64,000 bases of DNA, taken from Ancylobacter polymorphus. Its GTDB lineage: Bacteria; Pseudomonadota; Alphaproteobacteria; Rhizobiales; Xanthobacteraceae. The notes under the pieces were generated by a model. That model had not been told where the DNA came from. It did no database searches and was given only the letters and a program-made list of their open reading frames with translations. Positions 26,694 through 38,380 of this stretch are shown here, in pieces. Numbering within the stretch: position 1 is the first letter of the stretch; each line of letters opens with the position of its first letter. Location: the NCBI RefSeq assembly GCF_030813495.1, contig NZ_JAUSUI010000004.1:248001-312000 (forward strand), written 5' to 3'. The translations under genes and the position numbers were made by a program.

Positions 26694-27615
26694 CGTGGAG
26701 CGCCGCGACATCGTCCTTGTGGTGGATGATTCGCCCGAAACCCTCAGCCTGCTCACCGACGCGCTGGAGGCGGCGGGGACCACCGTGCTGGTCGCCACCG
26801 AGGGCGCCAATGCGCTGGCGCTGGTCGAGCGCATCACCCCCGACGTGATCCTGATGGATGCGATCATGCCGGGGATGGATGGGTTCGAGGCGTGCCGGCA
26901 GCTCAAGCGCAACAAGGCGGTGGCGCATGTGCCGGTTATCTTCATGACCGGCCTGTCGGAGACCGAACAGATCGTGAAGGGGCTCGAGGCCGGTGGGGTG
27001 GATTATGTGACCAAACCGATCGCACCGGACGAGCTGATCGCCCGCATCCGCGTGCATCTCGCCAATGCACGGCAGACGCACAGCGCCCGGGCCGCGCTGG
27101 ATGCCGCCGGGCGCTATCTGCTCTCGGCCAATCGCGCCGGGCGCGTCCTGTGGTCGACGCCGCAGGCGACCACGCTGCTGACCGCGCTCAGCGCCGCCGC
27201 GCCGGGCGACAGCTTCACCCTGCCGGAACCGGTGCGCCGCTGGCTGGAGGGGCGCAACGGGGATGGCAGCGGCGGCGAGATGGCGGCGGTGGAGGTGTCG
27301 GTCGAGGGTTCGCCGCGGCGGCTGAAGCTCTCCTATGTCGGGCAGATCGGCCCGGAGGAGCTGCTGCTGCGTATCGTCGAGGATTCGGGCATTCCGCCGG
27401 AGCAGGTGCTGAAATCCAAGCTCAATCTGACGCTGCGCGAGGCGGAGGTGCTGGTGTGGCTGGCGCGCGGCAAGGCCAATCGCGATATCGGCGAGATTCT
27501 CGGCCTGTCGCCGCGCACGGTGAACAAGCATCTGGAGCAGATCTACGCCAAGATCGGCGTCGAGAACCGGGCGGCGGCCACGGCGCTGGCGGTGACGGCG
27601 CTGACGCCGCGCTAG
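26683..27615 (+). CDS. LuxR/NarL-type response regulator, partner of the permease-kinase
   Basis: 310 residues. An N-terminal receiver (1-125) has the acidic pair VVDD, phospho-acceptor D59 in VILMDAIMPGMDGF and the Lys of VDYVTKPI. A middle region of about 100 residues is not recognised. The C-terminal LuxR-type helix-turn-helix is LTLREAEVLVWLARGKANRD followed by ILGLSPRTVNKHLEQIYAKIG. Its ATG lies inside the end of the kinase gene, so the two are translated together. It most likely regulates the divergent urt-fmd operon. The receiver-HTH spacer makes it longer than standard 210-residue NarL proteins. Confidence 0.93.
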   Translation: MMPSVERRDIVLVVDDSPETLSLLTDALEAAGTTVLVATEGANALALVERITPDVILMDAIMPGMDGFEACRQLKRNKAVAHVPVIFMTGLSETEQIVKGLEAGGVDYVTKPIAPDELIARIRVHLANARQTHSARAALDAAGRYLLSANRAGRVLWSTPQATTLLTALSAAAPGDSFTLPEPVRRWLEGRNGDGSGGEMAAVEVSVEGSPRRLKLSYVGQIGPEELLLRIVEDSGIPPEQVLKSKLNLTLREAEVLVWLARGKANRDIGEILGLSPRTVNKHLEQIYAKIGVENRAAATALAVTALTPR

Positions 27616-27654
27616 AGCCGTTCCGGTAAATTCACATTCACCGGAACGGCTCTA
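27613..27654. terminator. Long hairpin overlapping the response-regulator stop codon
   Basis: TAGAGCCGTTCCGGT (beginning with the stop codon) pairs perfectly over 15 bases with ACCGGAACGGCTCTA across a 12-base AT-rich loop. There is no T-run. It could be a terminator or one copy of a dispersed palindromic repeat; the sequence type is familiar from Hyphomicrobiales intergenic regions. Confidence 0.6.
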
Positions 27655-27729
27655 ACTCTCTGATTAGACGCAATTGCCGTCGCAAAGCCGCGAGGCACTT
27701 TTGCGGGAATTGCTCTCGCTCCCCCTCGC

Positions 27730-28146
27730 TCAGGCGTCCGGGCCATAGGCGAGCGGGGCGAGGCGGTCCAGCTCGTCATCGGTGAACAGACGCGAGCGGG
27801 TGAGGAAGCGCACGTCCCGTCCATTTTCCAGGCTGAACATGCCGCCGCGCCCCGGCACCACGTCGATGATAAGCTGGGTGTGCTGCCAGTATTCGAACTG
27901 CGACGGGCTCATATAGAAGGGCGAGCCGCCGATGACGTCCATCCGTACGTCGCGATCGGCCAGCATGTAATCGCCCTGGGCGTAGCACATGGGCGAGGAG
28001 CCGTCGCAGCAGCCGCCGGACTGGTGGAACAGCAGCGGGCCGTGCTGCGCCCGCAAGGTCTCGATCAGCGCCAGCGCCGCCTCGGTGGCGAGCACGCGGG
28101 GGATGGCGGCTTCGGTGGCAGGCGGCGGCGCGGTCTGCGTGTCCAT
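27730..28146 (-). CDS. DUF779 protein associated with aldehyde dehydrogenase
   Basis: 138 residues. The DUF779 core is clear: QHGPLLFHQSGGCCDGSSPMCY, then SPFYMSPSQFEYWQHTQLIIDVV and GFSLE-like GMFSLENGRDVRFLTRSRLF. The invariant Cys pair suggests metal or redox function, but no activity is established. DUF779 genes regularly sit beside exaC-type aldehyde dehydrogenases, as here. The ATG at 28146 follows GGAG; the 41 upstream in-frame residues are translated repeat sequence. It is separated from the dehydrogenase by a palindromic repeat. Confidence 0.9.
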   Translation of the reverse strand: MDTQTAPPPATEAAIPRVLATEAALALIETLRAQHGPLLFHQSGGCCDGSSPMCYAQGDYMLADRDVRMDVIGGSPFYMSPSQFEYWQHTQLIIDVVPGRGGMFSLENGRDVRFLTRSRLFTDDELDRLAPLAYGPDA

Positions 28147-28164
28147 GGGGGCTCCCGTGAAAGC

Positions 28165-28260
28165 GCCCTCTCCCCGACGGGGAGAGGGCCGGGGTGAGGG
28201 GCGTTCGGGCCGCCCCTCACCGACCCGCTTCGCGGGCTTCCCTCTCCCCGAGGGGAAAGG
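28165..28260. repeat. Palindromic repeat cluster between exaC-type gene and DUF779 gene
   Basis: Three hairpins in a row. GCCCTCTCCCC/GGGGAGAGGGC lies at 28165-28189, GGTGAGGGGC/GCCCCTCACC at 28193-28221, and a third CCTCTCCCC/GGGGAAAGG at about 28239-28260. This composite is the common Rhizobiales intergenic repeat. Lying inside a two-gene unit, it may reduce DUF779 expression relative to the dehydrogenase. Confidence 0.75.
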
Positions 28261-28279
28261 AAAGCCCATGCCGGCTTGC

Positions 28280-29797
<1,518 letters not shown>

Positions 29798-29827
29798 TGG
29801 ATCCTCCCTGATAGGGACACTCAAGAT

Positions 29828-29843
29828 TGCACCGCCCGTGCCA
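29828..29843 (-). promoter_or_regulatory. Sigma-54 (-24/-12) promoter of the aldehyde dehydrogenase
   Basis: On the minus strand TGGCACGGGCGGTGCA matches the consensus TGGCACG-N4-TTGCW at all fixed positions except one (G for the first T of TTGC). The GG and GC dinucleotides are 12 bases apart. The predicted start near 29817 leaves a 20-base leader to the ATG at 29797. The adjacent gene encodes a sigma-54-dependent activator with GAFTGA. Confidence 0.8.
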
Positions 29844-30004
29844 GTCCGTCTCTCGCAATGCACAAAATCGTCGTTGCGACACGGCAAAATATTGAAATAC
29901 CTCAGCTTAGCTCAGTACTCGCGAGGGCGTGAGGATTCTACCGATAGACGCCGCCGGAAAACTTGGTAGAAACTGTCGGAAAGAACAACAAGACCTGCGA
30001 CATG

Positions 30005-30021
30005 TGTGGCATTTTGCAACA
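30005..30021. promoter_or_regulatory. Inverted repeat TGTGGC-N5-GCAACA, candidate AcoR-type activator site
   Basis: A 17-base dyad about 165-190 bases upstream of the sigma-54 promoter, the usual enhancer distance, and just ahead of the activator gene itself. The same pattern, TGTTGC-N5-GCAACA, recurs at 31922-31938 behind the activator gene. A looser TTGC-N6-GCAA dyad is at 29874-29887. Confidence 0.6.
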
Positions 30022-30036
30022 CTCCGGGAGGATCGC

Positions 30037-31875
<1,839 letters not shown>

Positions 31876-31921
31876 GCCGGTATTCGCGGCGGGACTGAAG
31901 GGAACCGCAGGCGGCCCCGCT

Positions 31922-31938
31922 TGTTGCCTCTGGCAACA
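31922..31938. promoter_or_regulatory. Inverted repeat TGTTGCC-TCT-GGCAACA, second candidate activator site
   Basis: A perfect 7-base dyad between the activator stop (31875) and the start of the 85-codon gene (31956). Written as TGTTGC-N5-GCAACA it matches the site at 30005-30021, which supports recognition by the same protein. Confidence 0.55.
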
Positions 31939-31955
31939 CTCATGGAGGCCCTACG

Positions 31956-32213
31956 ATGGTGCGCGATCCCCGCACGCTCGACCAGAACCCCGTCGTCATC
32001 GACCCCGCCAATGTCGATGCCGTGCTCGATGACCGCACCACGGCGGTCTCGAACCCGCTGAACCCGCCGCTGGACGAGGTGGATAACGACAATTCCCCGG
32101 TCGATGGCGAGCCGGCCCGGCGCGACGGTGGCCGCTTCGCGCCTGAGACGCTGAACACAATGGATGGCTCGGCGGACGGCACGCCGAAGAAGCCGGACGA
32201 TGCGCGCCGCTAA
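31956..32213 (+). CDS. Acidic 85-residue protein of unknown function
   Basis: A short hydrophilic protein rich in Asp, Asn and Pro (VVIDPANVDAVLDDRTT, NPPLDEVDNDNSPVDGEP), probably disordered. It has no signal peptide or membrane helix. GGAGG lies 7 bases before the ATG, and the candidate activator dyad lies just before it. It may belong with the aldehyde module by position, though it is also the convergent neighbour of the antiporter operon (6-base gap). I do not recognise a family. Confidence 0.72.
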   Translation: MVRDPRTLDQNPVVIDPANVDAVLDDRTTAVSNPLNPPLDEVDNDNSPVDGEPARRDGGRFAPETLNTMDGSADGTPKKPDDARR

Positions 32214-32219
32214 AGGCGC

Positions 32220-32582
32220 TTACGGCTCGGTCGGCGCCGGGTCTTCCTTGGGCGCGGCGTCGTTGCCTTCCACCCGGTCGCGGTAGAGCGAGGCGCTGGC
32301 GAGCAGCATCAGCGTGACCGGGGTGGTGATGGTGACGAACAGGCCGATCAGCACTTCGTGGATCAGCGGCCGCTGCTGAAGCACGGAGAAGCAGATGATC
32401 GACCCGACCAGCATCGCCCCGGTGCCCAGCGTGGCGCCGAGCGAGGGGGCGTGCAGGCGGGCGTAGAAGTCCGGCAGGCGCCACAGCCCGATGGAGCCGA
32501 TGAGCGTCACCAGCGCGCCGGTGACGACGAAGAACGAGACGAGAATCGCCGCCCAGAGCGGCAGGTCGGGAGCGGCGCTCAT
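32220..32582 (-). CDS. mrpG: Mrp-type Na+/H+ antiporter subunit G
   Basis: A 120-residue membrane protein of the MnhG/PhaG family. It has three membrane helices and the motif LIGSIGLWRLPDFYARLHAPSLGATLGT. It is the last gene of the mrp operon, and its start overlaps the mrpF stop by four bases (ATGA). Its acidic C-terminal tail ends close to the convergent 85-codon gene. The complex exchanges Na+ or K+ for protons in alkali or salt tolerance. Confidence 0.95.
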   Translation of the reverse strand: MSAAPDLPLWAAILVSFFVVTGALVTLIGSIGLWRLPDFYARLHAPSLGATLGTGAMLVGSIICFSVLQQRPLIHEVLIGLFVTITTPVTLMLLASASLYRDRVEGNDAAPKEDPAPTEP

Positions 32583-32860
32583 TCGATCACCTCGCCGCGC
32601 ATGAGGAACTTCGCCAGCGCCACCGTGCCGACGAAGCCGAGCAGGCCGATGACCAGCGCCGCCTCGAAATAGAGCGTGGTGCCGCTGCGGATGCCGAGCG
32701 TGACCAGAAGCAGCATGGCGTTCACATAGAAGGTGTCGAGGCCGATGATGCGGTCCTGCGCGCGTGGGCCGCGAATGAAGCGCAACGCGGCGCAGCCCAT
32801 GGCGAGGGTCAGCAGCACCTGCGCCAGCGTGATCGACCAGCCGAGGATGGCGACGCTCAT
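32579..32860 (-). CDS. mrpF: Mrp-type Na+/H+ antiporter subunit F
   Basis: A 93-residue small membrane subunit with three helices. The family stretch RFIRGPRAQDRIIGLDTFYVN is intact. Its ends overlap mrpE and mrpG by four bases each, so expression is translationally coupled. MrpF is needed for assembly of the antiporter complex in other species. Confidence 0.95.
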   Translation of the reverse strand: MSVAILGWSITLAQVLLTLAMGCAALRFIRGPRAQDRIIGLDTFYVNAMLLLVTLGIRSGTTLYFEAALVIGLLGFVGTVALAKFLMRGEVIE

Positions 32861-33354
32861 TCGAAGATCTCCATCAGCAGCCCCTCATAACGCCCCTTGA
32901 TGGTGCGCACCCACTCCTTGTCGTCGACGAGATCGAGCACATGCAGCAGCAGAAGCCCGGTGGCGGGATCGTAGCGCACCCATTGCGTGCCGGGCGTGCA
33001 GGTGAGCACGATGGCGAGGACGGCGAGGCCATAGGGGCTTTTCAAATCCAGCTTCAGGCGCATGAAGCCGGCATGGGTGCGCCGGTCCTCACTGCCGAGA
33101 ATGATGCTGCCGACCGCGACATTGGAGCGGAACACGTCGACGAACACGCGCCCCGCCAGACGTGCGGCGGCGGCGGGGCGACGCAGCCGGGCCGGCGGCG
33201 GATCGAGCGCGGTCATGGCCCAGCAGCCACCGAGCGCTACCACCGCGCCGAGCAGAAGCTGGCCCAGCGACAGGCTCTGCGTCATCAAGAGCCACATGAC
33301 GAGCAAAGCGAGAAACAGCAGCGGGTAGGGGATGACGCGGCGCAGCCCGTTCAT
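32857..33354 (-). CDS. mrpE: Mrp-type Na+/H+ antiporter subunit E
   Basis: A 165-residue subunit with two or three N-terminal helices and a soluble domain. Visible are LSLGQLLLGAVVALGG, the conserved SIILGSEDRRTHAGFMRLKLD region and LTCTPGTQWVRYDP. It overlaps mrpD upstream and mrpF downstream by four bases. It serves as an accessory subunit of the antiporter. Confidence 0.94.
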   Translation of the reverse strand: MNGLRRVIPYPLLFLALLVMWLLMTQSLSLGQLLLGAVVALGGCWAMTALDPPPARLRRPAAAARLAGRVFVDVFRSNVAVGSIILGSEDRRTHAGFMRLKLDLKSPYGLAVLAIVLTCTPGTQWVRYDPATGLLLLHVLDLVDDKEWVRTIKGRYEGLLMEIFE

Positions 33355-35027
33355 GGCGTGGCTCCCGTCGGGTTGGGCCCGGAGGGGCCGTGGCCGCTGG
33401 AGCGGGAATCGCTCGTGCTATGGCCCGCCGGCTGGCTGCCGAGCACATCGCGCGCATATTCGCTCGGCCAATAGAGGATCTGCGCAGTGGCTTCCATATA
33501 GCGCATGGTCGGGCCGCCGGCGAAGGTCATCACCGCGCAGAGCAGCAGCAGCACCCCGACCGGAATGGCCTCGATAGCGCGCACGCGCGGAATGTCCGTC
33601 TCGGCCGGCACCCACAGGGTGCGGATGCCGTTGCGGGTCATGGCGATGAGGGTTGCGAGGCCGGAGAGCATCAGCAGCGCGACGAACAGCCAGTGGTAGA
33701 ATGGGATTTCGCCCGCCTCGTTCAGCAGCGCCGACAGCATGGCAAACTTGCCGATGAAGCCGGAGAGCGGCGGCAGGCCGGCCAGCACGGCGGTGCAGGC
33801 GACGAAGCCGCCGCCGAGCACGGCGATGGTGGCGGGAATGGCGACGCCGACCTCCTCGTCCTCGTCCTCAATGTCCTCCTCCGGATCGCCGAAAATCTCC
33901 AGCGTGACGGCGAGCACGTCGGCACCGGCGGCCTGGCCGCGTTCGATCAACTCCACCAGCAGGAAATAGGCGCTGATGGCGAAGGTGGAGGCGACGAGAT
34001 AATAGAGCGCGCCGGATATCACCGCGCTGTTGCCGGTGCCGATGGCGGCGAGCAGCGTGCCGGAGGAGATGAGCACGCTATAGCCGCCGAGCCGCTGCAT
34101 GGATTGCGAGGCGAGCACGCCGATGCCGCCGAACAGCAGCGTCGCCATGCCGCCATAATAGAGCCAGGCGGCGCCGAAATCCTCGGAAGCGCCGGCCTCG
34201 TCGCCGAAGCACAGCAGGAACAGCCGCAGGATCACATAGATGCCGACCTTGGTCATGATCGCGAACATGGCGGCGACGGGCGCGCAGGCGGCGGCATAGG
34301 TGGTGGGCAGCCAGAAGCTGAGCGGCCACATGCCGGCCTTGACCAGAAAGGCGATGCCAAGCACCGCCGCGCCCGCCTCCATGAGGGTGCGCGACTCCGG
34401 CGGCAGCGTCGGCACGATCCGGCTGAGGTCGGCCATGTTGAGCGTGCCGGTCACGCCATAGATCACCGCCACGCCGACGAGGAACAGCGAGGAGGCGACG
34501 AGGTTGATCGGGATATAGTGCAGCCCCGCCCGCACCCGCGCCGTGCCCGAGCCGTGCAGCACCAGCCCGTAAGAGGCGGCGAGCAGGATTTCGAAGAACA
34601 CGAACAGGTTGAACAGATCGCCGGTCAGAAAGGCGCCGTTGAGCCCGGTGAGCAGCAGCAGGAACAGCGTGTGGAAGCGCGGCCCCGCCGTGTGCCAGCG
34701 CGCGAGGGCGAAGAGCAGGGTGGTGCAGCCCAGCACGGCGGTCATCAGCAGCATGAGCGCCGCCAGCCGGTCCACCACCAGCACGATGCCGAAGGGCGGC
34801 GGCCAGTTGCCGAGCGGGTAGACGATGAGGGTCGACCAGCGATCGCTCGAGGGCAGGCCGACCATCACCACCATCGTCACCGCGATGGCGAGCAGGGCGA
34901 AGACCGTGGCGAGGCTGAGCGTCATTTTCAGCCGCCGCCGCCGCTCGTCGAACAGCAGCATGAGGGCGCCGACGGCCAGCGGCAGCACGATCGGAAGAAT
35001 GGCGAGGTGGTCGAGGGCGGGGGTCAT
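33351..35027 (-). CDS. mrpD: Mrp-type Na+/H+ antiporter subunit D
   Basis: 558 residues, a complex-I NuoM/NuoN-like ion-translocating subunit with about 14 helices. Family blocks include GLNGAFLTGDLFNLFVFFEILLAASY, LVKAGMWPLSFWLPTTYAAACAPVAAMFAIMTKVG and LAGLPPLSGFIGKFAML. An acidic loop (GDPEEDIEDEDEEVG) interrupts the later part. The ATG at 35027 overlaps the mrpC stop by one base (TGATG); the 99-codon upstream extension is a shadow. Confidence 0.96.
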   Translation of the reverse strand: MTPALDHLAILPIVLPLAVGALMLLFDERRRRLKMTLSLATVFALLAIAVTMVVMVGLPSSDRWSTLIVYPLGNWPPPFGIVLVVDRLAALMLLMTAVLGCTTLLFALARWHTAGPRFHTLFLLLLTGLNGAFLTGDLFNLFVFFEILLAASYGLVLHGSGTARVRAGLHYIPINLVASSLFLVGVAVIYGVTGTLNMADLSRIVPTLPPESRTLMEAGAAVLGIAFLVKAGMWPLSFWLPTTYAAACAPVAAMFAIMTKVGIYVILRLFLLCFGDEAGASEDFGAAWLYYGGMATLLFGGIGVLASQSMQRLGGYSVLISSGTLLAAIGTGNSAVISGALYYLVASTFAISAYFLLVELIERGQAAGADVLAVTLEIFGDPEEDIEDEDEEVGVAIPATIAVLGGGFVACTAVLAGLPPLSGFIGKFAMLSALLNEAGEIPFYHWLFVALLMLSGLATLIAMTRNGIRTLWVPAETDIPRVRAIEAIPVGVLLLLCAVMTFAGGPTMRYMEATAQILYWPSEYARDVLGSQPAGHSTSDSRSSGHGPSGPNPTGATP

Positions 35028-35374
35028 CAGTCCGGCTCCCGCCCGTCGACATGGTCGGTGCCGGTGCGTCCGCGCGCGGCCAGCAGCACGACCAGGAACA
35101 GCGCCGTCATGGCGAAGCCGATGACGATGGCGGTGAGCACCAGCGCCTGCGGGATCGGATCGGCGATCTTCGCGGGGTCGCCGACGCCGCCGGGCGCGAG
35201 GATGGGCGGCCCGTCGACGCGCAGCCCGCCGCCGGCCATGGCGAAGATGAACAGGTTCACCGCATAGGAGAGAAGCGACAGGCCGATGATGACCTGATAG
35301 GTGCGCGGGCGCAGCAGCAGCCACACGCCGGAGGCGGTGAAGAGGCCGATGCCGATGGAGAGGACGATTTCCAT
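35027..35374 (-). CDS. mrpC: Mrp-type Na+/H+ antiporter subunit C
   Basis: 115 residues, NuoK-like, with three helices. The typical GLSLLSYAVNLFIFA and DPIPQALVLTAIVIGFAMTAL (here split across helices 2 and 3) are present. The start at 35374 and the stop overlap its neighbours by one base each. The longer in-frame extension upstream lies within the fused mrpA gene and is not used. Confidence 0.95.
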   Translation of the reverse strand: MEIVLSIGIGLFTASGVWLLLRPRTYQVIIGLSLLSYAVNLFIFAMAGGGLRVDGPPILAPGGVGDPAKIADPIPQALVLTAIVIGFAMTALFLVVLLAARGRTGTDHVDGREPD

Positions 35375-38283
35375 CACTCGCCTCCCTCGCTGGCCTGCGC
35401 CGCGCGCGAACTGCGCAGCGACTGATGCGCGAGGGCGATGAGGATCAGCACCGTGGCGCCGACCACCAGGGCGAACACGCCAAGATCGAACACCAGTGCG
35501 GAGGCCGCCGGCACCTTGCCGATATAGGGCAGCTCCACATACTGGAAATGCGAGGTGAGGAAGGGATAGCCGAACCACCAGGAACCCATGCCGGTGGCGC
35601 AGGAGGTGAGCAGGCCCATGCCCATCCAGCGCAGAGGCAGCACCCGCAAATGATCCTCCACCCAGCGGGTGCCGCTGGCCATGTACTGCACCACGAAGGC
35701 GATGGAGAGGGTGATGCCGGCGGCGAAGCCGCCGCCCGGCAGGTCATGGCCGCGCATGAACAGATACACCGCCATGACCGCGATCACCGGGAACAGCCAG
35801 TGCATGATCAGCCGGGGGATCAGCATGTAGTCCGCCACCGTGTCGCCGGGCGAGCGGTCAGGCGTGGCGACATCGTAGGCGTGCTGGATGCGCTGCTGCT
35901 CCGGCTGCTCGATGCTCTCCGGCGCGGGGCGGAAACGGCGCAGCAGGGCGAAGACGGTGAGGCCGGCGAGGCACAGCACGACGATCTCGCCCATCGTGTC
36001 GAAGCCGCGGAAATCGACCAGGATGACGTTGATGATGTTGGTGCCGCCGCCTTCGGAATAGGCGCGCTCGACAAAGAAGCGCGAGACGCTCTGGGTCAGC
36101 GGACGGGTCATCAGGCAATAGGCGAGGAACGCCATCAGCCCGCCAAGCGCGCAGGCGATGGTGAGGTCGATATAGCGGCGCAGCAGCACTTTCAGCGGCG
36201 GGCGGCTGGGATAGACATTCTCGATGCGCTTGGGCAGCCAGCGCAGGCCGAGCAGCAGCAGCACCGTGGTGACGATCTCCACCAGAAGCTGCGTCACCGC
36301 GAGGTCCGGCGCCGACAGCCAGGCAAAGGTCACGCAGGTGACGAGGCCGGCCCCGCCGACCAGTACCAGCGCGGCGAAGCGGTGATACTTCGCCTGATAG
36401 GCGGCACCGAGCGCGCAGATGCCGCCAACCAGCCAGAGCAGGGCGAAGCCCGGCGGCAGCGGCGTGCCGGGCATGTCGCCCGTGCCCACCGCGCCATTGG
36501 CGATGAAGGGCGCCAGCGCCGCCACCACGGCGAGCGTTATGACGATGCGCATCTGCGGCTGCAGGCGCCGCGTGCCGAGCGTCGCCTCGCCGGCGCGCGC
36601 CCATTGCCAGGACAGCGTCGCCAGCACCTTCTCGAAAATGCGCTGGCCCTTGAAGTCACGCAGGATCGGCGGGCCCTCGATGCCGCTTTCGAGATAGCGG
36701 CGCAGGCCGAGATAGAGCACCACGCCGCCGGCCATGGCGATGAGGCTCATCATCAGCGGCAGGTTGAAGCCGTGCCACAGCGCCAGGCTGTAATAGGGCG
36801 GGGTGGCGTCGAGCAGGCCCTTGACGGCGGTAGCGAGGAGCGGGCCGACGGTGAGGCTTGGCACGATGCCGATCAGCAGGCAGATCAGCACCAAAAGCTC
36901 GATGGGAAAGCGCATCCAGTGCGCCGGTTCGTGCGGCCGGTGCGGCAGGTTCACCGGCGGCGGGCCGAAGAACACGCCGAGGATGAAGCGCAGCGAATAG
37001 GTGACGCTGAACACGCCGGCGAGCGTCGCCCAATAGGGCAGGCTGTCATCGAGCAGCGAGCCCGTATGCTCCGCCACCGCTTCGGCGAAGAACATTTCCT
37101 TGGAAATGAAGCCGTTGACGAGAGGCACACCGGCCATGGCGGCGGCGGCGACCATGGCGAGCGTGGCGGTGATCGGCATGTAGCGGTAGAGCCCGCTCAG
37201 CTTGCGCAGGTCGCGCGTGCCGGTCTCATGGTCGATGATGCCGGCGGCCATGAACAGCGACGCCTTGAAGATGGCGTGGTTCAGCGTGTGGAAGATCGCC
37301 GCCACCGCCGCCAGCGGGCTGCCGAGGCCGAGCAGCAGCGTGATCAGGCCGAGATGGCTGATGGTGGAGTAGGCCAGCAGCCCCTTCAGGTCCTGCTGGA
37401 AGATGGCGATGAAGGCGCCGAGCAGCAGCGTCACCAGACCGGCCGGCACGACGAGATAGAACCACGCATCCGTGCCGGACATGACCGGCCACAGCCGCAT
37501 CAAAAGGAAGATGCCGGCCTTCACCATGGTGGCGGAATGCAGATAGGCCGACACCGGCGTCGGCGCCGTCATGGCGTGCGGCAGCCAGAAATGGAATGGG
37601 AACTGCGCGCTTTTGGTGAAGGCGCCGAGCAGGATCAACACCAGCGCCGGCACATAGAGATCGCTCTGGATGATGAGATCGCGCGATTCCAGCACCTGGT
37701 CGATGTCGTAGCTGCCGACGATGCGGCCAATCAGCAGCACGCCGACCAGCAGGCACAGCCCGCCCGTGCCGGTGACGGTGAGCGCCATGCGGGCACCGTC
37801 GCGCGCACTGGCGGTGTGGTGCCAGTAGCCGATGAGCAGGAAGGAGAACAGGCTGGTCAGTTCCCAGAAGAACACCAGCTGGATGAGATTGCCCGACAGC
37901 ACGATGCCGACCATCGAGCCCATGAAGGCGAGCAGAAAGGAGAAGAAGCGCGGCACCGGGTCTTCGCGCGACATGTAGTAGCGGGCATAAAGCACGACGA
38001 GCGCGCCGATGCCGAAGATCAGCAGGGCGAACAGCCAGGCGAGGCCGTCCAGCCGCAGGGTGAAGTCCAGTCCCAGCATGGGCAGCCAGGACAGCCAGAA
38101 CTGAACCGGTGCCCCATCGGCAAGCGAGGTGTAGAGCCAGACGCTTATGCCGATCCCCGCCACCGCCACGCTGCCGGCCAGGATCGCGGCAGTGTTGCGC
38201 GCGTGGGTCGGCAGAAACCCCGCAGCGAGGCTGCCGATGAACGGCAGAAGCAGCGCGACGAGGAGCAGCGTGCCATGGGACAT
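35374..38283 (-). CDS. mrpA: Mrp-type Na+/H+ antiporter fused subunits A and B
   Basis: A 969-residue MrpA carrying an MrpB-like domain at its C-terminus. The N-terminal NuoL-like part shows LDGLAWLFALLIFGIGALVVLYARYYM, the proton-path motif FWELTSLFSFLLIGYW, KSAQFPFHFWLPHAM and HLNHAIFKAS-like TLNHAIFKASLFM. The C-terminal B-type part has MRGHDLPGGGFAAGI. Fusion of A and B is usual in alphaproteobacterial Pha/Mrp systems. It heads the operon mrpA(B)CDEFG. Upstream, about 100 bases separate it from a divergent Xre-type gene and should contain the operon promoter. Confidence 0.97.
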   Translation of the reverse strand: MSHGTLLLVALLLPFIGSLAAGFLPTHARNTAAILAGSVAVAGIGISVWLYTSLADGAPVQFWLSWLPMLGLDFTLRLDGLAWLFALLIFGIGALVVLYARYYMSREDPVPRFFSFLLAFMGSMVGIVLSGNLIQLVFFWELTSLFSFLLIGYWHHTASARDGARMALTVTGTGGLCLLVGVLLIGRIVGSYDIDQVLESRDLIIQSDLYVPALVLILLGAFTKSAQFPFHFWLPHAMTAPTPVSAYLHSATMVKAGIFLLMRLWPVMSGTDAWFYLVVPAGLVTLLLGAFIAIFQQDLKGLLAYSTISHLGLITLLLGLGSPLAAVAAIFHTLNHAIFKASLFMAAGIIDHETGTRDLRKLSGLYRYMPITATLAMVAAAAMAGVPLVNGFISKEMFFAEAVAEHTGSLLDDSLPYWATLAGVFSVTYSLRFILGVFFGPPPVNLPHRPHEPAHWMRFPIELLVLICLLIGIVPSLTVGPLLATAVKGLLDATPPYYSLALWHGFNLPLMMSLIAMAGGVVLYLGLRRYLESGIEGPPILRDFKGQRIFEKVLATLSWQWARAGEATLGTRRLQPQMRIVITLAVVAALAPFIANGAVGTGDMPGTPLPPGFALLWLVGGICALGAAYQAKYHRFAALVLVGGAGLVTCVTFAWLSAPDLAVTQLLVEIVTTVLLLLGLRWLPKRIENVYPSRPPLKVLLRRYIDLTIACALGGLMAFLAYCLMTRPLTQSVSRFFVERAYSEGGGTNIINVILVDFRGFDTMGEIVVLCLAGLTVFALLRRFRPAPESIEQPEQQRIQHAYDVATPDRSPGDTVADYMLIPRLIMHWLFPVIAVMAVYLFMRGHDLPGGGFAAGITLSIAFVVQYMASGTRWVEDHLRVLPLRWMGMGLLTSCATGMGSWWFGYPFLTSHFQYVELPYIGKVPAASALVFDLGVFALVVGATVLILIALAHQSLRSSRAAQASEGGE

Positions 38284-38380
38284 AGGTAGCGGGGGCCTCC
38301 CTGCGGGCGGTTAATCCTCGAGTCTTGCGATATGTCGCCCATTATGGTTGATTTGGCTGTCGTTACGCAAGGCAGAAGCG

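Noticed and set aside
23178-26945. 1255-codon open frame opposite the permease-kinase
   Set aside because: It is Arg/His/Gly-rich, has no motifs and covers the other strand of a well-supported gene pair.
28165-28260. CRISPR-like array
   Set aside because: The units are three different adjacent hairpins, not identical repeats with unique spacers.
33390-35267. 625-codon frame opposite mrpD
   Set aside because: Antisense to a membrane protein of the well-supported mrp operon; its protein is His/Gln/Glu-rich with no domain.
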